Source of the DNA: Methyloversatilis sp. RAC08
Lineage (GTDB): Bacteria > Pseudomonadota > Gammaproteobacteria > Burkholderiales > Rhodocyclaceae
Length of the DNA stretch: 64,000 nucleotides
Assembly (NCBI RefSeq): GCF_001713355.1
Contig: NZ_CP016448.1
Coordinates: 2,294,001-2,358,000 of the forward strand
Direction of reading: 5' to 3'
The first letter of the stretch is position 1. Each line of letters begins with the position of its first letter. Below, piece after piece: positions 35,368 through 43,883 of the stretch. A program made the translations under genes and the position numbers. Below the pieces are notes generated by a model. It did not search any database. It was not told the origin of the DNA and was given only the letters and a program-made list of their open reading frames with translations.

Positions 35368-36942
35368 ATGGTCAGAAAGATTGCAGCCGCCGCGATTGCG
35401 GCACTGTTTGTACCGGTTGTGCAGGCGGCCGGCTGGGAAAAACTGTGGACCTTCGAGCACGGCGCCGGCACCAGCGTCGCCGGCCAGACGTCGGAAATCC
35501 TCGCTTTCGACAGCCTGAACAACGAGCTGTGGGTGGCCGGGCTCAAGGGTGTGGACATCCTGAATGCCGCCACCGGCAGCTTCGTGCAGCACATCGACAC
35601 CACCGCCTTCGGCGAACTGAACAGTGTGGCCATCCGCAACGGTGTGGCCGCCTTCGCCATCGCCGCGCCGATCAAGACTGACGCCGGTTCGGTGCTGACC
35701 TATGACACCACGAGCCGCAGCTTCCAGCAGAGCTATCTGGTGGGTGCGCTGCCCGACATGGTCACCTTCACCGCCGACGGCCGCATCATGACCGCCAACG
35801 AAGGCGAGCCGCTGGCCCGCCCGGGTTTCGCCACCATCGAGGCACGCGGCTCGATCAGCATCATCGACACCACGAAGGATTCGGTCACCACGCTGGGCTT
35901 CAGCGGCTATGACGGCACGACCGGCCTCGGCCGCATCGTGTCGCCGGGCGCGAAGCCGTCGATCGACTGGGAGCCGGAGTACATCGCCCTGTCGAAGGAC
36001 GGCCAGTTCGCCATGGTGACGCTGCAGGAAGCCAATGCGGTCGCCAAGATCGACCTCATGTCGCAGCAGATCGTGTCGGTCACTTCGCTCGGCCTGAAGG
36101 ATCACAGCCTTCCGGGCAATGAACTCGACACCACGGACCGCGACCTTCCCGGCAACGTGTCGGTGGCCGGCAACTACCGCAATGCGCCGGTGTTCGGCAT
36201 GTACATGCCGGACACGATCGCCTCGTATGCGTCGGGCGGCAAGACCTATTACATCACCGCCAACGAAGGCGATTCGCGCAATCTCGAAGACTTCGTCAAT
36301 GGCGAATTCAACGAGGAAGTGCGCGTGGGGTCCAGCAGCTATGTGCTCGATCCGACGGCGTTCCCGGATGCCGCTGCGCTGAAGGCGACCAGCAATCTCG
36401 GCCGGTTGACGGTCACGACGTCGGGCGGCGATCTGGATGGCGACGGCGACTACGACCAGATCCATGTGTTCGGTGGCCGCTCGTTCTCCATCCTCGACGA
36501 GAACGGCAACCAGGTGTTCGACAGCGGCAACCAGCTCGAAGCGCTGCTGTTCGCCGACCCGGCCCTGCGTGCGCTGATCGATGACGGCCGCAGCGACAAC
36601 AAGGGCGTCGAGCCCGAAGGCGTCACGGTGCTCGAACTGGGTGACCGCACGCTGGCTTTCATCGGCTTTGAACGCACGCGGCAGAGTGTCATCGCGATCT
36701 ACGACGTGACCAACCCGACGGCCGCCACCTTCGTCGATTTCATCGTCGATGCGGATTCGCTGTCTCCGGAAGGTCTGTCCGCCTACGAATTCGGCGGCAA
36801 GTACTTCCTCGCGGTGGCGAACGAAGTGTCGGGCACGACGTCGCTGTTCTCGATCACGCCGGTGCCGGAACCGGAAACCTACGCCATGCTGCTGGCCGGC
36901 CTGGGCCTGATCGGCCTCGCAGCACGCCGTCGTCGTGGCTGA
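35368..36942 (+). CDS. Choice-of-anchor I family exported protein with PEP-CTERM tail
   Basis: A 524-residue exported protein. It has a signal peptide (cleavage near VQAAG), then a beta-propeller-like choice-of-anchor I domain with repeated blocks such as ANEGEPLARPGF, WEPEYIALSKDGQFAMVTLQ, YYITANEGDSRN and DLDGDGDYDQIHVFGGRSF. The end is a complete PEP-CTERM sorting signal: VPEPETYAML, a hydrophobic helix (LLAGLGLIGLAA) and RRRRG. Such proteins are processed by the exosortase/archaeosortase-like system and linked to exopolysaccharide biofilm matrix. Ribosome-binding site aggaga is well placed. The exosortase is not in this window. Confidence 0.9.
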   Translation: MVRKIAAAAIAALFVPVVQAAGWEKLWTFEHGAGTSVAGQTSEILAFDSLNNELWVAGLKGVDILNAATGSFVQHIDTTAFGELNSVAIRNGVAAFAIAAPIKTDAGSVLTYDTTSRSFQQSYLVGALPDMVTFTADGRIMTANEGEPLARPGFATIEARGSISIIDTTKDSVTTLGFSGYDGTTGLGRIVSPGAKPSIDWEPEYIALSKDGQFAMVTLQEANAVAKIDLMSQQIVSVTSLGLKDHSLPGNELDTTDRDLPGNVSVAGNYRNAPVFGMYMPDTIASYASGGKTYYITANEGDSRNLEDFVNGEFNEEVRVGSSSYVLDPTAFPDAAALKATSNLGRLTVTTSGGDLDGDGDYDQIHVFGGRSFSILDENGNQVFDSGNQLEALLFADPALRALIDDGRSDNKGVEPEGVTVLELGDRTLAFIGFERTRQSVIAIYDVTNPTAATFVDFIVDADSLSPEGLSAYEFGGKYFLAVANEVSGTTSLFSITPVPEPETYAMLLAGLGLIGLAARRRRG

Positions 36943-36965
36943 AACATCGCTGTAACATCCCGGCA

Positions 36966-36993
36966 CCCGGGCTTGAGCAAGGTCAAGCCCGGG
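36966..36993. terminator. Hairpin after the PEP-CTERM gene
   Basis: An 11-bp inverted repeat cccgggcttga / tcaagcccggg with a 6-nt loop, 23 nt past the stop codon. The stem is strong but no T tract follows, so termination is likely but unproven. Confidence 0.45.
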
Positions 36994-37055
36994 CGGCGGT
37001 CAGGCGGTTAAGGTGGAGCAGCCCATTTTCCGCCTGACCGCCGCCCAGCATTGCC

Positions 37056-38297
37056 ATGACAGAAACGTCGACTGCAAGCCTCCCGCCTCCCGTATCCGTT
37101 CCGGCTGCACCGCAGCCTTTCACACCACCTGTCGATCGCCTGCTCAACAGCGGGCTCGCGCCGCTGATGCTCGCGGGTCGCGCCCTGCTGCCCATCGTGC
37201 AGGGCGGCATGGGCGTGGGCGTATCGGCGCACCGGCTCGCCGGCAGCGTCGCAGCGCTCGGCGCCGTCGGCACGATTTCGTCGGTCGACCTGCGCCGGCT
37301 GCACCCCGATCTGATGGAACGCACGCGCGGCCTGTCGGGCGAACACGCCAAGGTTGAAATCAACGCCAACAACCTCGAAGCGCTGACGCGGGAAATCCGT
37401 GCGGCGCGACAGATCGCCGGCAGGAATGGCCTGCTGGCGGTGAACGTGATGCGCGCCGTGAGCGACTACGCGGCGCAGGTGCGCTGCGCGCTCGAAGGCG
37501 GCATCGACGCCGTCGTGGTGGGTGCCGGCCTGCCGCTCGACCTGCCCGACCTCGCGCGCGAACACCTGTCGGCGGCACTGATCCCCATCCTGTCGGATGC
37601 GCGCGGCGTGCAGCTGGTGGTGCGCAAGTGGGAACGCAAGCAGCGCGTGCCGGATGCCATCGTGCTCGAACACCCGGGCTGGGCGGGCGGTCACCTCGGT
37701 GCTGCAAAGGTGGCCGACGTGTCGAACGAGCGCTTCGATTTCGAGCGCGTGCTGCCGGAAACGCTCGCCTGGCTGCGCAGCGCCGGGCTGGAAGGTCGCG
37801 TGCCGTTGATCGTGGCGGGGGGGCTGCGCACGCATGACGACATCCGGCGCATGCAGTCGCTCGGGGCCGCGGCGGTGCAGTTCGGTACCGCGTTTGCCGT
37901 CACCGAAGAGTGCGACGCCTCTGACGCTTTCAAGCATGTTCTGGCCGACGCCGCCGACGATGACCTGGTCGAATTCACCAGCGTGGCCGGCCTGCCGGCG
38001 CGCGCGGTGCGCACGCCCTGGCTGCAGAAGTATCTGGCGGTGCTGGAGCGCACGCAGGCCGTCGTGCATGAGCGCTCGCGCTGTGCCAAGCATTTCGATT
38101 GCCTGGCGCAGTGCGGTCTGCGCGACGGTCTGGTCGGCTGGGGTCAGTTCTGCATCGACCACCAGCTGGCCGCCGCCCTGCGCGGCGACCTCAAGACCGG
38201 CCTGTTCTTCCGCGGTCGCGGCGCGCTGCCTTTCGGCAAGCGCATCGCCAGCGTGCGCGCGCTTATCGACTACCTGCTTACGCCTTTGGCCGCGTGA
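37056..38297 (+). CDS. Nitronate monooxygenase-like flavin oxidoreductase with Cys-rich C-terminus
   Basis: A 413-residue TIM-barrel flavoprotein of the 2-nitropropane dioxygenase family. FMN-binding features: LPIVQGGMGVGVSAHRLAG at the start, VVVGAGLPLDLP, LEHPGWAGGHLG and the phosphate-binding IVAGGLRTHDDI / GAAAVQFGTAFAVTEEC. The C-terminal ~90 residues carry closely spaced cysteines (RCAKHFDCLAQCGLRD and GQFC), absent from classical nitronate monooxygenases, that could bind an iron-sulfur cluster. The real substrate is unknown. Its 3' end overlaps the convergent transporter gene by 20 nt. Confidence 0.8.
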   Translation: MTETSTASLPPPVSVPAAPQPFTPPVDRLLNSGLAPLMLAGRALLPIVQGGMGVGVSAHRLAGSVAALGAVGTISSVDLRRLHPDLMERTRGLSGEHAKVEINANNLEALTREIRAARQIAGRNGLLAVNVMRAVSDYAAQVRCALEGGIDAVVVGAGLPLDLPDLAREHLSAALIPILSDARGVQLVVRKWERKQRVPDAIVLEHPGWAGGHLGAAKVADVSNERFDFERVLPETLAWLRSAGLEGRVPLIVAGGLRTHDDIRRMQSLGAAAVQFGTAFAVTEECDASDAFKHVLADAADDDLVEFTSVAGLPARAVRTPWLQKYLAVLERTQAVVHERSRCAKHFDCLAQCGLRDGLVGWGQFCIDHQLAAALRGDLKTGLFFRGRGALPFGKRIASVRALIDYLLTPLAA

Positions 38298-38694
38298 GCA
38301 TGGCGTGGGCCGTCATGCCGACCCCCATTGCGACAACAAACACGATGGCCGGCTGCGACGCCATGCCGAGCGACACCAGCGCGGGTCCCGGGCAGTATCC
38401 GGCCAAGCCCCAGCCGACACCGAAGGTCAGGCTGCCGAGCACCAGCGGCGCGTCGATCTGGCGCGCGGTCGGCAGCTGCAGGCGTTCGCCCGACCAGGCC
38501 ACGGACCGTGACTTCGCCCACGTGAAGGCGGGGAAAGCCACCGCAATGGCGCCGCCCATGACCAGCGCCAACGACGGATCCCACGCACCGGCGAGGTCGA
38601 GGAAGGCGATCACCTTGGCCGGATTGGCCATGCCCGACAGCAGCAGGCCGATACCCAGCAAAAGTCCTGCGAGCAGGGCGATGAAGGTTTTCAT
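38278..38694 (-). CDS. YeeE/YedE-family transporter subunit (DUF6691)
   Basis: A 138-residue membrane protein with four helices (FIALLAGLLLGIGLLLSGM, LALVMGGAIAVAFPAFTW, LVLGSLTFGVGWGLAGYCPG and IVFVVAMGVGMTAHAM). The GYCPGPALVSLG motif with its Cys is the signature of the short YeeE/YedE half that works with a second half in thiosulfate or persulfide import. It is the third gene of the arsR-yeeE-yedE operon, starting 1 nt after the previous stop. Confidence 0.85.
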   Translation of the reverse strand: MKTFIALLAGLLLGIGLLLSGMANPAKVIAFLDLAGAWDPSLALVMGGAIAVAFPAFTWAKSRSVAWSGERLQLPTARQIDAPLVLGSLTFGVGWGLAGYCPGPALVSLGMASQPAIVFVVAMGVGMTAHAMLTRPKA

Positions 38695-38695
38695 G

Positions 38696-39130
38696 TCAGG
38701 CTCCCGCGAGATGACGGACGAGATATACGGTGACGAAACCGGCGCCCATGAAGGCCAGCGTCGCCACCAGCGAACGCGGCGACAGGCGCGACAGGCCGCA
38801 TACGCCGTGACCGCTGGTGCAGCCCGAGCCGTAACGGGTGCCGACGCCGACCAGCAGGCCGGCGATGATCAGGGTCGCCGTGCCGGCGTCGGACTGCACG
38901 GCGGGCAGGGCGGCGAACAGCCCCCATACCAGCGGTGCCGCAATCAGGCCGACGACGAACGCGATCCGCCAGCCCGCGTCACCCGCGGCCGGTCTGAACA
39001 GTCCGCCGACAATGCCGCTGATGCCGGCGATGCGGCCGCTGCCCAGAATCAGCAGCGCGGCCGCGAGGCCGATCAGGGCGCCACCGGCCAGCGAGCTCCA
39101 GGGCGTGAAGGCGTCCCAGGCAATGTTCAT
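38696..39130 (-). CDS. YeeE/YedE-family transporter subunit
   Basis: A 144-residue membrane protein with four helices and the conserved Cys motif GSGCTSGHGVCGLSRLSPRS (near residues 100-120), which lines the sulfur-species path in characterised thiosulfate transporter YeeE. Two ATGs are possible (39136 and 39130); the second sits 6 nt after ggaga and is preferred. It is the partner half of the downstream gene, and both are controlled by the ArsR-type gene 2 nt upstream. Confidence 0.85.
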   Translation of the reverse strand: MNIAWDAFTPWSSLAGGALIGLAAALLILGSGRIAGISGIVGGLFRPAAGDAGWRIAFVVGLIAAPLVWGLFAALPAVQSDAGTATLIIAGLLVGVGTRYGSGCTSGHGVCGLSRLSPRSLVATLAFMGAGFVTVYLVRHLAGA

Positions 39131-39132
39131 GT

Positions 39133-39465
39133 TCATTCTCCGTGTGGATCTGCGCAGAAGCGCGCATGCAGGGTGTGCATCAGCGCCAGCGCGTCGTCGC
39201 TGGCGATGCGGTAATGGATGTGCTTGCCGTCGCGTCGCGTGCTGACCAGCCCTTCGCGCCGCAATACGCCGAGCTGCTGCGACAGCGTGGGTTGCGCAAT
39301 GCCCAGGCGTGCTTCGAGTTCGCCGACCGAATGTTCGCCCTGCGCCAGCTGGCACAGCAGGACGAGCCGATCATCGTGCGCCAGTGCGCGCAGCAGCGCG
39401 CATGCACGGCCGGCAGCGGCGCGCAGCGTGTCGAGATCGATGGCCGTAACGGATGTGCTACCCAT
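39133..39465 (-). CDS. ArsR-family repressor, BigR/SqrR-like persulfide sensor
   Basis: A 110-residue winged-helix regulator (LAQGEHSVGELEARLGIAQPTLSQQLGVL is the DNA-reading part). Cys38 (LLCQL) and Cys104 (RFCAD) are 66 residues apart, the same spacing as the Cys41/Cys107 pair that forms the tetrasulfide link in SqrR; the metal-binding residues of true ArsR/SmtB are lacking. It therefore probably derepresses the following YeeE/YedE pair when sulfide or persulfide accumulates. An AT-rich inverted repeat lies just upstream of its start. Confidence 0.85.
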   Translation of the reverse strand: MGSTSVTAIDLDTLRAAAGRACALLRALAHDDRLVLLCQLAQGEHSVGELEARLGIAQPTLSQQLGVLRREGLVSTRRDGKHIHYRIASDDALALMHTLHARFCADPHGE

Positions 39466-39470
39466 CCATA

Positions 39471-39507
39471 CAATATATCAGTAAATAAACTATCTTTAAG
39501 TATATTG
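39471..39507. promoter_or_regulatory. Candidate operator/promoter of the persulfide-sensor operon
   Basis: The inverted repeat caatata (39471-39477) / tatattg (39501-39507) lies 6 bp upstream of the regulator start, in a ~50-bp AT-rich island (aatatatcagtaaataaactatctttaagtatatt in part) that stands out from the GC-rich surroundings. BigR-type operators are similar AT-rich palindromes overlapping their own promoter. Confidence 0.5.
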
Positions 39508-39592
39508 AAGGAATGTGCCACGGTCGCGCAAGCGGCCGTTCAGCGCGATGATGCGCATGGCTGCCTCCTCACGAACCGATGAAGCGAATCCG

Positions 39593-41068
39593 ATGACATC
39601 CGATCTGCCCGTTTCGACCGACGCCGCACACGGCAGCGATCCGCACCTGAACCTGATCACCACGCCGGTGCGCAGCCTGATCCGGCGCCCAGCGATCAGC
39701 GTGTCGCCCTCGACCACCATCCGCGATGCGGCGACGCAGATGAGCGCGCAGCGGGTGTCGTCGGTGCTGGTGGTCGAGGCGGGTCGGCTGATCGGCGTGG
39801 TGACCGATCGCGACCTGCGCAACCGCGTCGTCGCGCAGGGGCTGGACAGCGCGCGGCCGGTGCTCGACATCGCAACGCTCGATCCGCTGACGATGGATGT
39901 GCGCAAGCCGGCCTTCGACGCGCTGCTGCTGATGGCGCGCCACAACATCCACCACGTGCCGGTGATGGACGGCGACAGCGTGGTAGGCATGATCACGGCG
40001 ACTGACGTCAGCGCGCAGCAGAACCTGTCGGCGGTGCATCTGGCGGGCGACATCTACAAGCAGACGAGCATCGAGGGGCTGGCCGAGGCCGCCCTGCAGG
40101 TACGCGCGCTGCAGCAAAGTCTGGCCGGTGCCGGCGCTACCGCCTACAGCACTGGCCACATCATCACCGCCATCACCGATGCGCTGACCTGCCGCCTGCT
40201 GCAGTTGGGCGAAGCGCAGTTCGGCCCGCCGCCGGTCGGCTATGTGTGGGTGGCCGCCGGTTCGCAGGCGCGCAACGAACAGACCGCGAAGTCGGACCAG
40301 GACAACTGTCTGGTCATCGACGACGCCTACGATCCCGCTGCTCACGGCGAATACTTCCGCGCGCTGGCCACCTTCGTGTGCGACGGTCTCGACGCCTGCG
40401 GCTACATCCACTGCCCGGGCGAAATGATGGCCATGACCGATCCGTGGCGGCAGCCGAAGGCGCGCTGGGAACAGTACTTCCGCAAATGGACGGCGGAGCC
40501 GGAACCCAAGGCGTTGATGCTCACCTGCGTGTTCTTCGACCTGCGCGCCATTCACGGGCAGACGGCGCTGCTCGACGCGCTGCGCGAGGACGTGCTGTCG
40601 CGCACCCGCGGCAACCGCATCTTCCTCGCCTACATGGTGGGCAATGCGCTGAAGCACCAGCCACCGCTTGGCCTGTTCAACCGCATGTCCACGCTGCGCT
40701 CGGGTGAGCACCGGGGCACGCTCGATCTCAAGCACAGCGGCATCGTGCCCATCGTCGATCTGGCGCGCGTGTATGCGCTGGCCGGCGGCCACGCCGCGGT
40801 GAACACGCACGACCGTCTGGCGGTGGCGGCGGCCAGCGGCGAAATCAGCGAACAGAGCGCGCACGACCTGCGCGACGCGCTCGAATACATCGCCACGCTG
40901 CGCATCCAGCACCAGGCGCGCCAGATGGCGGGTGGTGCCGGCGCCGACAACTTCCTGAAGCCGGACGAACTGTCCAATTTCGAACGCGGCCAGCTGAAGA
41001 ACGCGTTCGGCGTCGTGCAGACCCTGCAGAGCGTGCTCGGCCAGCGCTATCAGGCCGGGCGGTTCTGA
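39593..41068 (+). CDS. CBS-domain protein with DUF294 nucleotidyltransferase-like domain
   Basis: A 491-residue cytoplasmic protein. Two CBS motifs (residues ~30-140: VSPSTTIRDAATQMSAQRV and HHVPVMDGDSVVGMITATD) may bind adenosine nucleotides. Next comes the DUF294 nucleotidyltransferase domain with GSQARNEQTAKSDQDN near 223-238, then its C-terminal substrate-binding-like domain (FLKPDELSNFERGQLKNAF at the end). Relatives often lie beside a DNA polymerase III epsilon-like exonuclease; none is seen here. Start is uncertain: ATGs at 39548, 39551 and 39557 are also in frame, and 39593 is chosen because it leads into the conserved part. Confidence 0.82.
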   Translation: MTSDLPVSTDAAHGSDPHLNLITTPVRSLIRRPAISVSPSTTIRDAATQMSAQRVSSVLVVEAGRLIGVVTDRDLRNRVVAQGLDSARPVLDIATLDPLTMDVRKPAFDALLLMARHNIHHVPVMDGDSVVGMITATDVSAQQNLSAVHLAGDIYKQTSIEGLAEAALQVRALQQSLAGAGATAYSTGHIITAITDALTCRLLQLGEAQFGPPPVGYVWVAAGSQARNEQTAKSDQDNCLVIDDAYDPAAHGEYFRALATFVCDGLDACGYIHCPGEMMAMTDPWRQPKARWEQYFRKWTAEPEPKALMLTCVFFDLRAIHGQTALLDALREDVLSRTRGNRIFLAYMVGNALKHQPPLGLFNRMSTLRSGEHRGTLDLKHSGIVPIVDLARVYALAGGHAAVNTHDRLAVAAASGEISEQSAHDLRDALEYIATLRIQHQARQMAGGAGADNFLKPDELSNFERGQLKNAFGVVQTLQSVLGQRYQAGRF

Positions 41069-41155
41069 ACTTCGGCTTCACCTGCGGCAAACGACTTATT
41101 GCCCCCGCGGCCCGCCCGACCGAGCATCCAGCCAACCTTTCAAGCTGGAGTTGCC

Positions 41156-41932
41156 ATGAGAACCGTTCGTCAGTTGTACCGGTATCCGGTCAAGGGCCTG
41201 TCGGCCGAACCTCTCACAGAAGTCGCGCTGCGCGCTGGCGAGGGCGTGCCGCTGGACCGGCAGTGGGCGCTCACCAACGGCAGCTGGACGTTCGACGCAG
41301 GCAGCTACACGCCGCGCCCGAAGACCGATTTCATCGCGCTGATGGATCACGCCGCACTCGCGTCGCTGGCCACCCGCTACGACGACGCCGACAACTGCCT
41401 GCACGTCAGCGCACCCGACGGACGCCATCTGCGCATCGATGTCGATGACCCGGCCGCCTGTGGCGGACTGGCGCGCTTCATCGCGCAGCACATCAACGCA
41501 CGGCTGGAAGGCCCGCCTGCCTTCGTCAGCGGCGAGGGCTTCCGCTTCACCGACGTCAGCGTGCTGTCGCACGGCATGATGAATGCCGTGTCGTTGATCA
41601 ATCTGGCCACGGTGCGCGAAGTCGGCGCGGCGCTCGGTACGGACATCGACCCGATGCGCTTTCGCGCCAACATCTACATGGATGGTGGCGAGCCGTGGGA
41701 GGAATCAAGCTGGCTGGACCGCGAGGTCACGGTGGGTGAGGTGCGCGCGCGGGTCGTCATGCGCACGCCGCGCTGCAGCGCGACCAACGTGAATCCGGTG
41801 ACCGCCGAGCGCGACATGACGCTGCCGGCGACCATGATGGAGCGTTACGGACACCGCGAACTGGGCGTCTACCTGCAGGTGCTCGACGGCGGCGCCATTG
41901 CGCCGGGTGCCGTCGTGACGCCGCTGCCGTAA
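41156..41932 (+). CDS. MOSC-domain protein with N-terminal beta-barrel
   Basis: A 258-residue protein with the MOSC N-terminal barrel (VRQLYRYPVKGLSAEPL) and the MOSC core (SVLSHGMMNAVSLINLATV, MRFRANIYMDGGEPWEE, RTPRCSATNVNP). The Cys in RTPRCSATN is the residue that carries sulfur or ligates molybdenum in mARC and YcbX-type enzymes. A reductase of N-hydroxylated or other N-oxygenated compounds is plausible. No fused ferredoxin domain follows, unlike YcbX. Confidence 0.87.
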   Translation: MRTVRQLYRYPVKGLSAEPLTEVALRAGEGVPLDRQWALTNGSWTFDAGSYTPRPKTDFIALMDHAALASLATRYDDADNCLHVSAPDGRHLRIDVDDPAACGGLARFIAQHINARLEGPPAFVSGEGFRFTDVSVLSHGMMNAVSLINLATVREVGAALGTDIDPMRFRANIYMDGGEPWEESSWLDREVTVGEVRARVVMRTPRCSATNVNPVTAERDMTLPATMMERYGHRELGVYLQVLDGGAIAPGAVVTPLP

Positions 41933-41986
41933 CATCCGGGCACAGCAGCATCGGGAACGCCGACCGGCATTCACCGGTCCGCTGTG

Positions 41987-42012
41987 ACGCGGGCGCACGG
42001 TGCGCCCGCGTT
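41987..42012. terminator. GC-rich hairpin between the MOSC and TerB genes
   Basis: A near-perfect stem acgcgggcgca / tgcgcccgcgt with a 2-3-nt loop, 55 nt after the MOSC stop. No T tract; could be a weak terminator or an RNA-stabilising end. Confidence 0.3.
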
Positions 42013-42030
42013 CCGCCGACGAAAGACACG

Positions 42031-42495
42031 ATGCTGCGTACCCTGAAAGACCTGTTCGACAGTTTTGCCGCACCGGCGCCACTTGACGCCGCTGCCACCG
42101 AACACCAGCTGCAGCTCGCCACCGCGGTGCTGCTGGTCGAAGTGATGCGCGCCGACCCGGACATCGGCGACGCCGAGCGCGCCGCGGCCATGACCGCGCT
42201 GCGCGGCAAGTTCGCGCTGACCGAGGACGAAATCGAGCGCCTGATGGAGCTGGCGACCACCACGGCGCGCGAGGCCTACGACTATCAGCGCTTCACGGCG
42301 CTGATCAACCGGGCCTTCGACGCCGAGCGCAAGGCGCACATCGTCGAGCTGATGTGGCAGGTCGCGTACGCCGACGGCCACCTGCACGCGCATGAATCGC
42401 ATGTGATGCGCAAGGTGGCCGATCTGCTCTACATCCCGCACGCCGACTACATCACCGCCAAGCTGCGAGCGCGCGACGCGGCCGCGGCCGCCTGA
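42031..42495 (+). CDS. TerB-like tellurite-resistance-domain protein
   Basis: A 154-residue helical protein of the TerB/DjlA-N fold. Two acidic metal-binding-like segments are seen: EVMRADPDIGDAERAAAM (near 41-58) and WQVAYADGHLHAHESHVM (~110-128), the usual TerB duplication. Function of these single-domain versions is unknown; the name reflects family history and no other ter genes are present. Lies upstream of the pqi operon with a 72-nt gap. Confidence 0.85.
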   Translation: MLRTLKDLFDSFAAPAPLDAAATEHQLQLATAVLLVEVMRADPDIGDAERAAAMTALRGKFALTEDEIERLMELATTTAREAYDYQRFTALINRAFDAERKAHIVELMWQVAYADGHLHAHESHVMRKVADLLYIPHADYITAKLRARDAAAAA

Positions 42496-42567
42496 TCGCC
42501 ACGCCAGGGTCATTGCACCGGCCTGCGCTGCACCGCAGAATCGCGGTTCTTCCTGCCACCATCGGTC

Positions 42568-43227
42568 ATGCCTGCACCCGCCGCGCACCTGAAACTGCCT
42601 GCCGACCTGGTCGCCTGCCACGAGTGCGACCTGCTGCAGACCGAGCCGGCACTGCTGCCCGGGCAGAGCGCGCGCTGCGTGCGCTGCGACGCCTTTCTTG
42701 CACGCAACCCGCCGGACAGCCTCGACCGCACGCTGGCGCTGACGCTGACCGCGCTGGTGCTGTACGTGATTGCCAACGTGTATCCGCTGGTCCGCCTCGA
42801 CATGCAGGGCCGCGTGGTCGCGGTGACGCTGTTCGAGGCGGTGCAGGTGCTGTGGCGCGACGGCATGATGCCGGTCGCCGCCCTCGTGTTCGGCACTGCC
42901 ATCCTGTTTCCGCTGCTCGAACTGGTGATGATCCTGCTTGTGCTGGTGCCGCTGCGGCTGGGCCGCGTGACACCGCGCATGGCGCCCTTCTTCCGGCTGG
43001 TCCGTTCGCTCAAGCCGTGGGGCATGGTCGAGGTGTTCCTGCTCGGCATGCTGGTGTCGCTGGTCAAGCTGTCGCATCTGGCCTCGGTCATTCTGGGTAC
43101 CGCTTTCTGGGCCACGGCTGCACTCATCCTTGCGCTCACGTTCGCCGGCCGGGCTTTCGACACGCGACTGCTGTGGCAGACGCCGCTGCCAGACGAGGCT
43201 GAAGACGCCCTGGTGACGGACCGATGA
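42568..43227 (+). CDS. pqiA: Paraquat-inducible protein A, N-terminal half
   Basis: A 219-residue inner-membrane protein. An N-terminal zinc-ribbon-like segment (ACHECDLLQ, CVRCDAFL) is followed by four helices (LTALVLYVIANVYPLV, AALVFGTAILFPLLELVMI and so on). It corresponds to one half of E. coli PqiA, which is a single ~417-residue protein. Its stop overlaps the start of the second half (ATGA), which ensures coupled synthesis. Part of the Pqi lipid-transport system between inner and outer membranes. Confidence 0.88.
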   Translation: MPAPAAHLKLPADLVACHECDLLQTEPALLPGQSARCVRCDAFLARNPPDSLDRTLALTLTALVLYVIANVYPLVRLDMQGRVVAVTLFEAVQVLWRDGMMPVAALVFGTAILFPLLELVMILLVLVPLRLGRVTPRMAPFFRLVRSLKPWGMVEVFLLGMLVSLVKLSHLASVILGTAFWATAALILALTFAGRAFDTRLLWQTPLPDEAEDALVTDR

Positions 43228-43883
43228 GGCGCCGCGCGCTGACCGCCCGCGAAGCCGGGCTGCTGAGCTGCCATGTGTGCGGTCAGCTGGCGCGTCCGCC
43301 TGCAGAGGGCGCACACAGCCTGCGCTGCCCGCGCTGCCGCGCACCGATGCACCTGCGCAAGCCGGCCAGTGTGTCGACCACCTGGGCGCTGCTGATCGCA
43401 TCGATCGTCATGTTCCTTCCGGCCAACCTGCTGCCGGTCATGACTACCACATCGCTGCTCGGCAGCCAGCAGGACACGATCATGAGCGGCGTCATCTTTC
43501 TGTGGCAGTCAGGCTCCTGGCCGCTGGCAGCGGTGGTGTTCTTCGCCAGCGTGATGGTGCCGCTGCTGAAGATCGTCGCGCTGGTGTATCTGACGCTGTC
43601 GGTGCAGCGTCGCTCGACGCACAACCTGCTGCAGCGCACCCGGCTGTACCGGCTGGTCGAATTCGTCGGCCGCTGGTCGATGCTCGACATCTACGTGATC
43701 ACGATGCTGGTGGCACTGGTGAGCTTCCGCGGGCTGGCAACGATAGAAGCCGGTCCCGGCGCGATTGCCTTCGGCGCCGTCGTGGTGCTCACCATGTTTG
43801 CCGCCATGAGTTTCGACCCCCGACTGATCTGGGACCCGCTGGCCAGCGGGTCTGCCGACGCCCACACTGCACACCATGACTGA
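43224..43883 (+). CDS. pqiA: Paraquat-inducible protein A, C-terminal half
   Basis: A 219-residue second PqiA half with the same plan: zinc-ribbon segment (LLSCHVCGQLARP, CPRCRAPMHLR) and four helices (LLIASIVMFLPANLLPVM, LAAVVFFASVMVPLLKIVALV). The NLLPVMTT and YVITMLVALVSF segments are typical. It overlaps the first half by 4 nt and pqiB by 8 nt. Confidence 0.88.
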   Translation: MRRRALTAREAGLLSCHVCGQLARPPAEGAHSLRCPRCRAPMHLRKPASVSTTWALLIASIVMFLPANLLPVMTTTSLLGSQQDTIMSGVIFLWQSGSWPLAAVVFFASVMVPLLKIVALVYLTLSVQRRSTHNLLQRTRLYRLVEFVGRWSMLDIYVITMLVALVSFRGLATIEAGPGAIAFGAVVVLTMFAAMSFDPRLIWDPLASGSADAHTAHHD

